Under the pieces are notes generated by a model. It did not search any database. It had not been told where the DNA came from and saw nothing but the letters and a program-made list of their open reading frames with translations. The position numbers and the translations under genes are program-made. This document shows, piece after piece, positions 36,878-44,316 of a DNA stretch of 64,000 nt (positions are counted from its first letter, which is position 1; the number at the start of each line of letters is the position of its first letter). Source of the DNA: an uncultured Erythrobacter sp. (lineage in GTDB: Bacteria; Pseudomonadota; Alphaproteobacteria; Sphingomonadales; Sphingomonadaceae); the NCBI RefSeq assembly GCF_947499705.1, contig NZ_CANMPJ010000001.1, forward strand, positions 2,205,501 to 2,269,500, written 5' to 3'.

Positions 36878-37387
36878 TCAGTCGTCGAGCGAGCCGAAGC
36901 CGCGCTTCCAAACCAGTACGGAACGTTTGTAGTGGCTCACCACCTCATTGTTCTGATTTTTGCCAACCGTCTTGAAGGTAACGATGCCCTGCCCCTCGCG
37001 GCTCTTGCTCTCGCGTTTCTCAAGCACTTCGCTTTCACAATAGAGCGTATCGCCGACAAACAGCGGCTTGGTCATGCGCACTTCGTCCCAGCCAAGATTG
37101 GCGATCGCCTTGCCGCTCGTGTCCGACACACTCATGCCGGTCATCAGAGCAATCGTCAGTGGGCTGACCACAAGGGGTTTCCCAAATTCGGTTTTCTTCG
37201 AGAGTTCGTAATCGAAATGCGCCGGATGCGTGTTCATCGTCAGCAGAGTGAACCACACATTGTCGGCATCGGTGATCGTGCGTCCGGGGCGGTGTTCATA
37301 AATATGGCCAACTTCGAAATCGTCGAAGTAGCGGCCTTGAACCTCCCGAAACCGGCCGGGAGAAACTTCGATTACACCGTCACGCAT
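36878..37387 (-). CDS. MaoC-like hydratase (mesaconyl/itaconyl-CoA hydratase type)
   Basis: 169 residues from ATG 37387, which lies 8 bp inside the end of the CitE-like gene and has AAGGAAAG upstream. Hot-dog fold with YFDDFEVGHIYEHRPGRTITDADNVWFTLLTMNTHPAHFDYELSKKTEFGKPLV, NLGWDEVRMTKPLFVGDTL and ESKSREGQGIV. This layout is that of hydratases of branched unsaturated CoA dicarboxylates (mesaconyl- and itaconyl-CoA hydratases). Paired with the CitE-like lyase it would hydrate an enoyl-CoA that the lyase then splits. Confidence 0.9.
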   Translation of the reverse strand: MRDGVIEVSPGRFREVQGRYFDDFEVGHIYEHRPGRTITDADNVWFTLLTMNTHPAHFDYELSKKTEFGKPLVVSPLTIALMTGMSVSDTSGKAIANLGWDEVRMTKPLFVGDTLYCESEVLEKRESKSREGQGIVTFKTVGKNQNNEVVSHYKRSVLVWKRGFGSLDD

Positions 37388-38249
37388 TCTGCTTTCCTTC
37401 TTTGCGCGCAACGATCGCGCGATATTTCTTGACCAACGGAGCTTCGAGCATTCGGCCATCGTACCGGATAGCGCGCTCGCCGGCGTCCTCGTAAGCCTGC
37501 AATGCCTGCTGTGCGGCATTCACGGCTTCATCGCCGGGTTCGAAGGCAGCTTCGATTGCTGGAACCTGTCGCGGATGGATTGCTGCTTTCGCATCGAAAC
37601 CGATCGCTTCGGCGCGGGCACATTCCTCTATCAGTCCAGCTTCGTTATCGAGCTGGACATAGGGAACATCGATTGCGGGCATGGCGTGTTCGGAGCAAGC
37701 GAGGATGAATTGCTGCCGAGCGGTTAGCAGTGGCTCCCAGCTTAGCTCTACGCCGAGTTCGGCAGAGAAGTCGCCGCCGCCAAACATCATCGCGGCCACG
37801 CCCGATGCGCAGGCAATCTCGTGCGCATGGCGCAGACCCTTGGGCGTTTCGATCAGAGGTATCAGTGCCGGACAGCGATTGCCGAGAGAATTTGACAAAA
37901 TCTCCAGCTCAACTGGCGATTCCACCATTGGGACAAGCAGAAATGGCGGGAGCGTGTCGTTGGTGGTCAAAGCGGCGAGGTCGCGAATGCCATCGGCCGT
38001 TGTTACCGCATTGATCCGAAGCGCCCATCCATCCATCGATTCGCTGGCTAGGTGTTCGAACGCGGTCTTTCGCGCAGCCTCTTTCTCACCGGCAGGAACG
38101 GCATCCTCCAGATCGATGATTGTCAGGCCAGCTCCAGCCGCTTTTGCCTTGGCAAAGCGGTCGGGCCGAGACCCTGGCACGAAAAGAAGGCTTGCTGCTG
38201 AAAACACGTGAATCGTTCGGTCCCCGATGATCGCCCGAATAATGAGCAT
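37380..38249 (-). CDS. HpcH/HpaI aldolase (CitE-like malyl/citramalyl-CoA lyase type)
   Basis: 289 residues from ATG 38249; GTG 38207 would give the more usual N-terminus just before SLLFVPGSRPDRF, so the start is uncertain. TIIDLEDAVPAGEK, ALIPLIETPKGLRHAHEI, MMFGGGDFSAELG and AKAAIHPRQVPAIEAAF are the metal- and CoA-binding parts of the CitE-like beta-lyase family. It would cleave a 3-hydroxy-3-carboxyl-type acyl-CoA into acetyl- or propionyl-CoA plus a 2-oxo acid. First gene of its minus operon; two island operators lie 15-60 bp upstream. Confidence 0.9.
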   Translation of the reverse strand: MLIIRAIIGDRTIHVFSAASLLFVPGSRPDRFAKAKAAGAGLTIIDLEDAVPAGEKEAARKTAFEHLASESMDGWALRINAVTTADGIRDLAALTTNDTLPPFLLVPMVESPVELEILSNSLGNRCPALIPLIETPKGLRHAHEIACASGVAAMMFGGGDFSAELGVELSWEPLLTARQQFILACSEHAMPAIDVPYVQLDNEAGLIEECARAEAIGFDAKAAIHPRQVPAIEAAFEPGDEAVNAAQQALQAYEDAGERAIRYDGRMLEAPLVKKYRAIVARKEGKQNA

Positions 38250-38263
38250 TATGTGACTTCACA

Positions 38264-38279
38264 ATTTGTCCGGACAAAT
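38264..38279. promoter_or_regulatory. Island operator O2 (perfect 16-bp palindrome)
   Basis: ATTTGTCCGGACAAAT with core TTGTCCGGACAA at 38266-38277. It lies between the divergent CitE-like and DUF1838 genes, 14 bp from the CitE start. A minus-strand TTGACT (38289-38284) with AATTGT 17 bp away would place this palindrome in the promoter spacer. Confidence 0.8.
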
Positions 38280-38304
38280 CTAAAGTCAAGGATGAAATAT
38301 CGAA

Positions 38305-38316
38305 ATGTCCGGACAA
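38305..38316. promoter_or_regulatory. Island operator O3
   Basis: ATGTCCGGACAA, a one-base variant of the palindrome, centred 39 bp from O2 and 35 bp before the DUF1838 start. With O2 it can serve both divergent operons. Confidence 0.7.
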
Positions 38317-38350
38317 ATTTTTAGTTCCGGGACCGGAGTTGGAGGATTTG

Positions 38351-39283
38351 ATGACATTCAAGAAGTCTATTTTCGCTGCTGCAAGCCTGGCGACTGCTGC
38401 GATTTTTGCAACCGGATCGGCTCAGGCGCAAATGCTAGATCCCTCCAATCCGGAAGACGCGCTGGAAATTTCTAAGCGCCTGCAATGTGGCGTCTCTGCC
38501 GACGAACCAGCTGTCTATCACTGGTCAGGCAACATTTATGGCCGCAGCCCCGGCGTGCGTGACAAGCTTTTGTTCAAGGGCGAAGGCATGAACATTCGCC
38601 GCTGCGTAGAAGTTACGGACCCGGAGCGCGGCACAGGATGGCGGTTGATCAGCCGGGAAGTCATGTTGATGCTCGATCCCGAAACTGGCGAAGTGGTCGA
38701 TGAATGGGAGAACCCCTACACCGGCGATACTGTCACCGTGATGCAGATCCACAATGATCCAGTGAACGGACGGCCAAACTTCCCGAAAGGCCGCGACGGA
38801 TCGCCCTTCCAGCTTTCGACCCTGCGCCAGTCCGGGCCCTACGTTTTCATCCCATTCGAAGTGCCGCTGTTCTACACCAATCCGCTCGCCGGAGACTATC
38901 AGGACGCAGTCGGCAACAAATATCACGCGATGGAGATTTTCGACTTCGCCGCCCTCAAAAGCGACCTTTACGATTCCAGTACACCAACCGCCTATCCGAT
39001 GATCAGCTGGGTGCGCATTTCGCCATGGGCTCCATGGATGAATATGGGCGGACGCCCCGGGCAGATGGTGTTCAACGCGATGGGCCAGAAACTGCCCGGC
39101 GGGTTCGAGGAATTACCGGACGTCCTGAAAAACGAAATTCGCGAAAATTACCCGATCTACGAGCAGGCGCCGCCCAAGGACGATACCCGCCGCAACGAGA
39201 CGACCTGGACGAAGTATAAGCTGCTCACCGAACAAGCGCGTGCTGCCGAAGGTGAGAAGGCCAAGACAGACGAGGGTCACTAA
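38351..39283 (+). CDS. DUF1838-family exported protein
   Basis: 310 residues from ATG 38351 with GGAGG 5 bp upstream; TTG 38339 is in frame but overlaps that site. Signal peptide (ASLATAAIFATGSAQA). The DUF1838 signature is clear: YHWSGNIYGRSPGVRDKLLFKGEGMNIRRC, REVMLMLDPETGEVVDEWENPYTGDTV, IHNDPVNGRPNF. The family has no known activity but recurs in sphingomonad catabolic clusters. It directly follows operators O2/O3 and is followed by a Tat-exported flavin amine oxidase, so it probably acts in the periplasm early in the pathway. Confidence 0.9.
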   Translation: MTFKKSIFAAASLATAAIFATGSAQAQMLDPSNPEDALEISKRLQCGVSADEPAVYHWSGNIYGRSPGVRDKLLFKGEGMNIRRCVEVTDPERGTGWRLISREVMLMLDPETGEVVDEWENPYTGDTVTVMQIHNDPVNGRPNFPKGRDGSPFQLSTLRQSGPYVFIPFEVPLFYTNPLAGDYQDAVGNKYHAMEIFDFAALKSDLYDSSTPTAYPMISWVRISPWAPWMNMGGRPGQMVFNAMGQKLPGGFEELPDVLKNEIRENYPIYEQAPPKDDTRRNETTWTKYKLLTEQARAAEGEKAKTDEGH

Positions 39284-39292
39284 GCCAGAGCG

Positions 39293-40696
39293 ATGGTAAC
39301 AAGGCGCGCATTCCTCGCGGGCAGCTCGGCGGCAATCATCGCCGGTGCTGCCCCGCGAATGGCGTGGGGCAAGACTGAGGCCGATGTTGCGATCATTGGT
39401 GCTGGTCTCGCGGGACTTCACGCGGCGAGCATGCTCGAAGCCGCCGGACTGAGCATCGTTCTGCTGGAAGCTGAGAACCGGGTCGGTGGGCGGCTCCACA
39501 CACTTGATGACCTTCCCGGAAAACCCGACGCCGGGGGAATTCAGGTCGGAGCGGGCTACAAACGGCTGCACGGCATTGCCGACACGTTGGGCGTTGCCCG
39601 GCAGTCTGGCAGCGGTGCAGGCGCTGGGCGGGTTCAAGTGCCCGGAAACCTCTATCATGTGAACGACAGGACTTTCCCGAGCAGTGGGTGGGCGGATAGC
39701 GAGGCAAACCGGCTCCCCGACGCAAAACGGAGCGTGGAGCCTGCGTCTCTGGCACGATCATACTACGGGAAACTGCCGCAATTCTCTCAGCCAAGCGACT
39801 GGCTCAATGGTGCGAGCGAACAGGATATTTCGGTACGCCAGATGCTGCGAATGGCCGGTGCGTCGGACGAAGAACTTCGCCTGATCGAAACGAATTTCAA
39901 CGGCAATTCGCTCGCCGAAATGTCGCAAATCCATCTCGCGCGTTCTCTGGCGATTTTCCGGGCGGGATCAGGACCGGTTTCAACCATCGCCGGCGGCGCG
40001 CAACGCCTGCCCGAGGCGATGGCGGATGCACTCTCGGTCCAGCCGCGACTGGGCTCACCCATAAGCGCCATTGCAGAGGACGAAAGCGGTGTCACATTGC
40101 GGCTTGCCGATCATACGATCCGCGCGCGTCAAGTTATCTGCACCCTTCCGTTTCCGGTGCTGCGAACTATACCAATGCAGGCCAAGCTCGCCCCGGCCCT
40201 TGCCCGCATGATCGGCAGTCTGCCCTATAGCCGCGCGAGCTTCGCCTACATCGCCGCGCGCAAGCCATTCTGGCGCGAGGATGGTTTGCCAGACACTTTG
40301 TGGACCGATGATCCTCTTGTTGGGCGCGTCTTTGTCCTTGGCGACGATCCTGCGATATTGAAGCTTTGGACCACTGGCGTCGGCGCCGACTTACTTGACC
40401 GCCTGCCCACGGAAGCCGCAAGCAGAATGATCGTCGAGCGGATCGAGCAGATGCGCCCCTCTGCTCGCGGACAGATCGAAGTGGTGCACCACTTCAGTTG
40501 GCAGAAGTCGCCCTATGCCCGTGGCATCTATCACCATATTGGCACCGGCATGGCGCGCGACCTCGCGGCTGCCACGCAACACGCCGGATCGCGGCTCCAC
40601 TTCGCAGGCGAACATCTTGCTGTCGAAAGCAGCGGGATGGAAGGTGCGCTGGAGAGCGGCGAGCGCGCAGCAACCAGAGTTTTGGCCAACATCTGA
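39293..40696 (+). CDS. Tat-exported flavin-containing amine oxidase
   Basis: 467 residues. A twin-arginine signal (TRRAFLAGSSAAIIAGAAP) precedes the FAD site DVAIIGAGLAGLHAASMLEAAGLSIVLLEAENRVGGRL and the C-terminal HFAGEHLAVESSGMEGALESGERAA of the flavin amine oxidase fold. Oxidises a C-N (or C-C) bond, passing electrons to O2 or a carrier, in the periplasm after folding with FAD. Cotranscribed with DUF1838 (9-bp gap), and followed by a terminator. The substrate is unknown; an amine or N-heterocycle would fit the island. Confidence 0.92.
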   Translation: MVTRRAFLAGSSAAIIAGAAPRMAWGKTEADVAIIGAGLAGLHAASMLEAAGLSIVLLEAENRVGGRLHTLDDLPGKPDAGGIQVGAGYKRLHGIADTLGVARQSGSGAGAGRVQVPGNLYHVNDRTFPSSGWADSEANRLPDAKRSVEPASLARSYYGKLPQFSQPSDWLNGASEQDISVRQMLRMAGASDEELRLIETNFNGNSLAEMSQIHLARSLAIFRAGSGPVSTIAGGAQRLPEAMADALSVQPRLGSPISAIAEDESGVTLRLADHTIRARQVICTLPFPVLRTIPMQAKLAPALARMIGSLPYSRASFAYIAARKPFWREDGLPDTLWTDDPLVGRVFVLGDDPAILKLWTTGVGADLLDRLPTEAASRMIVERIEQMRPSARGQIEVVHHFSWQKSPYARGIYHHIGTGMARDLAAATQHAGSRLHFAGEHLAVESSGMEGALESGERAATRVLANI

Positions 40697-40708
40697 CCCA
40701 AACAAATT

Positions 40709-40732
40709 GGGCGGGAACCGAAGCCCCCGCCC
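40709..40732. terminator. Bidirectional terminator-like hairpin
   Basis: GGGCGGG and CCCGCCC form a 7-bp GC stem with a 10-bp loop between the convergent amine oxidase and TonB receptor genes. Short A/T-rich stretches flank it on both sides (CAAATT left, ATTCCGTCTTCTT right), but the T-runs are weak. Confidence 0.55.
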
Positions 40733-40783
40733 ATTCCGTCTTCTTGCTCTTCTCGGCCGGGATTTCTTCCAGCCTCGGATCGA

Positions 40784-43279
40784 TCAGAACTGCAGCCGCA
40801 CAATCGCGCCAAACCGGCGACTCAGGCGGTTGTTGAACTGGAAGCCGCGCGATTGCCCGGCAGAGCTCAGCGTAAAGCCGTTGGCGATGTTGGTGCCATT
40901 GACCACGAAGCTGCCATTGCCGCCCGTGGGGTCGATAAAGCGCAGCACGCCCAGCGGTGCATCTTCGTTGGTCAGATTGCGACCATAGACCGTAAGGCTC
41001 AGATTATCGCCGTACTTGAAGGTGACGCGCGCATCGAGCTCAAAGGCTTCACCCGTTTCCGCGAGATTCTGAACTTGTGCAAAGCGGCTCGACAGGTAGT
41101 TGCCATTGACCGAGAAGACAGCCGCGAAATCATCGCTAAGCTCGGCCTCGTAGTCGGCGTAGAACGATGCCTGATGACGCGCCTGACGTGGCAGACTTTG
41201 CCCCGTCAGATCCGGGTCGCCAAACACCGCGCCTTGCGTCGCTTCGGTGCCCGACGTGAACTCCGTATCGGTCCACGCATAATTCCCGCCAAGGGTAACC
41301 CCAGGCAGAGCAGCGGGCGTCCAGATCGCGTCGATTTCGACGCCGTAGACATCAACATCGCCGAGGTTGGCGGTAACCGACCCCGTGGTGCTGGTCGCGC
41401 CGAGTGCGGCGAGGTTCTCGGTCAGCTGGTAATCCTGCAGAGCCGAGTAGAACGCCGCGACGTTGAAGATCAGATCACCATTGGCGAACGCATTCTTCGA
41501 ACCGAGCTCAAACTGCCAGACTGATTCTTCTTCAAACGTGCCGAACCCGAATTCAAAGCCCTGCGCACCGTTGAACCCGCCTGGCTTCGTACCGCGTGCA
41601 GCGCTGGCGTAGATCAGATTGTCCGGCGTCGCTTCGTAGTCGATGATGAAGCGCGGCGTGATCGCATCGAATGATGCCTCGACATCAAAGGCCGAACCAT
41701 CGGCCAACGTCGTCAACGCGCCCGTGTTGAAGTCGAAAACCCGCAGGCGCTGCGTTTCATCCGCCCAGCGCAGCTCTGCGGTGGCGGTCAGCCGGTCGCT
41801 GAGATCGTAGGCGACCGATCCAAAGACCGAGAAGTTTTCGACCGTCAGTTCTTCCGGATCCGCCGGTCCGTTGGCAAAGCCGCCGCCCAGATTGATGATC
41901 GTGAAGGAAGGCACGCCCAGCGCAGCGGCGATCTGCTGGATCGTCGCCTGCCCCGAGGCATCGATCGCTGCCTGACGTTCAGGCGTAAACGCTCCAAGCA
42001 AGCTTTCGTCGCGCTCATTATTGCGGAAGTAGTAGCCGCCTACCCTCCAGCGGAATGGACGGTCCTGCGGCGAATCCAGACGCACCTCCGCGACATAAGT
42101 CGTCTGGAGATCATCATCGGTGGTGGTGAAATCGAACGGCAGCAGGACAACGCCGGTTGCGCCCGGGAAGATGAATGGCGCCGGGAATGGATTTGCAACT
42201 GATGCTGTCCCGAACGACGTTGGCTGACCATCGCTGTCGAGCTCATCGCGGAATTCCTCCCGCGTGTAGCCGAGCGTTGTCACAAGCGTGTATTCGCCTA
42301 GCTCAAACTCATTATTGAGCGAGAGGAAAAACTCTTCACGCTCAAGACCGCCGCCTTCGCCCAGCGTGTTGCTGATCTGTGGAGAGCCACTGGGGTTCGG
42401 CGCGGACGTTGGCACGACGCCTTGGAAGAACGGCTGATTGCCGCCCAAATCGATGCCGCCTGGCACATTCACATTCAGGTTAGGAAAACCGAACAATCCA
42501 ATCGGGAAGTGTCCGTCATCATCCTCGTTGTAAGCAATGCGCAGTTTGCTGGTCCAACCCGGTGTAGGCCGAAATTCCAGCGTGCCACCGATGCTGAATG
42601 AGGACTCATTGCCAACCGACGGGTTCAGATTGCCCGGACGGTCAAACTCGCTTTGAAAGTCGTAGTAGCGCGCGGAAAGCGAGAAGAAGAGCTTGTCTTC
42701 GATGATCGGCCCGCGAATGTTACCGAGCACTTCATAGAGATTGTCTTCGCCCACTTCGACGCTCAGCTCGCCGCCAAAATCGTTTGTCGGTTGGCGGGTC
42801 GTGATGTTGATCGCACCGGAATAGGTGTTGCGTCCGAACAGCGCCGATTGCGGTCCCTTGATGATCTCGATCGTGTCGATGTCGCCAAAGTTCAGGCTGC
42901 GGATCGACTGGGTGACGTTGACGTTATCGATGAATACCGAAACGCCTGAATCGCCGAGAATGTTGGCCTGACCGCGAATGATTGGGCGGTCGAACTGGCG
43001 TCCGAAGGGCGTGTCGAACACAAAGCCCGGGGTCCGGCGCGAAAGGTCTTCGATGTCGCGGATGCCCTGCTCGAACAGATCTTCCGATGTGAACGCGGAG
43101 ACCGCAATTGGCACATCCTGAATGCTCTCTTCGGTTTTGCGGGCTGTAACGATGATTACGTTGTCGTTGCGTTCTTCGGCATTTGCCTCGTCGGCGGTAG
43201 CCCCCGTGTCCTGTGCGAGAAGAGCTCCCGGCGTCATGACCGTCGCAGCCAATAACGCTCCGCGAATGACCTTTTTCAT
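40784..43279 (-). CDS. TonB-dependent outer-membrane receptor 1
   Basis: 831 residues from ATG 43279, with GGGAGG upstream. Signal peptide, then the plug domain (NVIIVTARKTEESIQDVPIAVSAFTSEDLFEQG, PIIRGQANILGDSGVSVFID, IEIIKGPQSALFGRNTYSGAINITTRQP) and a long beta-barrel ending in RLSRRFGAIVRLQF. No FecR-interacting N-terminal signalling domain is present. It imports a substrate across the outer membrane with TonB energy. Two TTGTCCAGACAA operators 20 bp apart precede it, so it belongs to the island regulon. Confidence 0.95.
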   Translation of the reverse strand: MKKVIRGALLAATVMTPGALLAQDTGATADEANAEERNDNVIIVTARKTEESIQDVPIAVSAFTSEDLFEQGIRDIEDLSRRTPGFVFDTPFGRQFDRPIIRGQANILGDSGVSVFIDNVNVTQSIRSLNFGDIDTIEIIKGPQSALFGRNTYSGAINITTRQPTNDFGGELSVEVGEDNLYEVLGNIRGPIIEDKLFFSLSARYYDFQSEFDRPGNLNPSVGNESSFSIGGTLEFRPTPGWTSKLRIAYNEDDDGHFPIGLFGFPNLNVNVPGGIDLGGNQPFFQGVVPTSAPNPSGSPQISNTLGEGGGLEREEFFLSLNNEFELGEYTLVTTLGYTREEFRDELDSDGQPTSFGTASVANPFPAPFIFPGATGVVLLPFDFTTTDDDLQTTYVAEVRLDSPQDRPFRWRVGGYYFRNNERDESLLGAFTPERQAAIDASGQATIQQIAAALGVPSFTIINLGGGFANGPADPEELTVENFSVFGSVAYDLSDRLTATAELRWADETQRLRVFDFNTGALTTLADGSAFDVEASFDAITPRFIIDYEATPDNLIYASAARGTKPGGFNGAQGFEFGFGTFEEESVWQFELGSKNAFANGDLIFNVAAFYSALQDYQLTENLAALGATSTTGSVTANLGDVDVYGVEIDAIWTPAALPGVTLGGNYAWTDTEFTSGTEATQGAVFGDPDLTGQSLPRQARHQASFYADYEAELSDDFAAVFSVNGNYLSSRFAQVQNLAETGEAFELDARVTFKYGDNLSLTVYGRNLTNEDAPLGVLRFIDPTGGNGSFVVNGTNIANGFTLSSAGQSRGFQFNNRLSRRFGAIVRLQF

Positions 43280-43360
43280 AGTGATACCTCCCATTTGGCG
43301 CTGCGCCCCACCGCAGCAATGTTCCGTCCCAGTCGGCTATTTCTGCCGCCCATGCAAAAT

Positions 43361-43372
43361 TTGTCCAGACAA
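43361..43372. promoter_or_regulatory. Island operator O4 (TTGTCCAGACAA)
   Basis: Palindrome variant (central CCAG) 82 bp upstream of TonB receptor 1. A minus-strand CATAAT (43378-43373) lies between O4 and O5 and could be the -10 element. Confidence 0.75.
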
Positions 43373-43380
43373 ATTATGAG

Positions 43381-43392
43381 TTGTCCAGACAA
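43381..43392. promoter_or_regulatory. Island operator O5 (TTGTCCAGACAA)
   Basis: Exact repeat of O4, centre to centre 20 bp, two helical turns, so both sites face the same side of the DNA. Confidence 0.75.
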
Positions 43393-43443
43393 TTTTTGCT
43401 CCACCGGTGCGGTTTTCGTAACAAACAACGTCGCTGTGTGGCC

Positions 43444-44127
43444 TTAGAGTAACGGTTTGGCGTTGCCCAAAAAGGCCGTGATCATCAGCAAGACATAGAC
43501 CGCCCAGACCCAGATCCGCGTCCGGTCCATCGTCCGCCTCAAGGGGATTTCAGTCTCATCGCTCGACCCCTGCTCGAGCACTGCCGTCAACTGCGCACCG
43601 ACAGGCTTGAATGTGACGTCGATCATGATTGCGGCAACAAAGATGAAACCGAACAAGAGCGCTTTCCATGCGAGCCAATCAGGCGAAAGCGGCGCGTCTG
43701 CAATCAGGCTCTGGCCGCCAAGCCAAAGGTAAAAGCCGCCAATCAACCAACGCAGCCAGCCTTCAATTTTGCGATTGCGCGCGGCGCGCGGAGTCTGATC
43801 ATGGCGGTGTGAATCCCACACCAGCCACAGCCAGAACAGGCCAATCACCCACGCTCCGATCAAAAGCCAGACGGGGACATCCCACCAGTTTCCGAGATCG
43901 ACCACACTCAGTGAAAGCGGCACCATCAGCGCCCACGCACTGCGCGGGACCATATCGATTTCCACCAGCAATTTGAGCAGAGCGATCCTTTGATCGAGCG
44001 AATAGGCCGCGCGCCGCCGGAAATGCTGGCCAAGAACGAACACGCCGACATCAGCGCCCAGCCACAGCACGAATAACAGCAGATGCGCATAGACCAGCGC
44101 CGGATACGCCATTTCGGAAAAAGCCAT
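43444..44127 (-). CDS. Integral membrane protein of unknown function
   Basis: 227 residues with about six hydrophobic segments: PALVYAHLLLFVLWLGADVGVFVLGQHFRRR, SAWALMVPLSLSVVDLG, VPVWLLIGAWVIGLFWLWLVWDSHR, LAWKALLFGFIFVAAIMIDVTF and VWAVYVLLMITAFLG. The first segment with its His resembles the DUF2269/CopD-like group of membrane proteins. Its role may be electron transfer or transport but is not shown. The gene diverges from TonB receptor 2 across two operators (O6, O7), so it is probably part of the regulon. Confidence 0.8.
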   Translation of the reverse strand: MAFSEMAYPALVYAHLLLFVLWLGADVGVFVLGQHFRRRAAYSLDQRIALLKLLVEIDMVPRSAWALMVPLSLSVVDLGNWWDVPVWLLIGAWVIGLFWLWLVWDSHRHDQTPRAARNRKIEGWLRWLIGGFYLWLGGQSLIADAPLSPDWLAWKALLFGFIFVAAIMIDVTFKPVGAQLTAVLEQGSSDETEIPLRRTMDRTRIWVWAVYVLLMITAFLGNAKPLL

Positions 44128-44182
44128 TCGGCCTCCTTGTCAAACTGTTGCCCGATCACCGCATCGGGAGACAGATTCGTTC

Positions 44183-44200
44183 AATTTGTCCGGACAAATT
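44183..44200. promoter_or_regulatory. Island operator O6 (perfect 18-bp palindrome)
   Basis: AATTTGTCCGGACAAATT, the longest perfect copy in the window, in the divergent gap between the membrane protein (44127) and TonB receptor 2 (44317). Confidence 0.85.
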
Positions 44201-44226
44201 GCATTTCTGAGCTTGACAAGCAAGAT

Positions 44227-44240
44227 GTTGTCCGGACAAC
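44227..44240. promoter_or_regulatory. Island operator O7
   Basis: GTTGTCCGGACAAC, perfect 14-bp palindrome centred 42 bp (four helical turns) from O6. A TTGACA (44213-44218) lies between them. Confidence 0.8.
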
Positions 44241-44316
44241 TTACATGGACAGGACGGGACATTCCGATCGGTAAAAGCCGACGCGACACACATCTTGCCG
44301 AGAAGGATCTCTTTCA

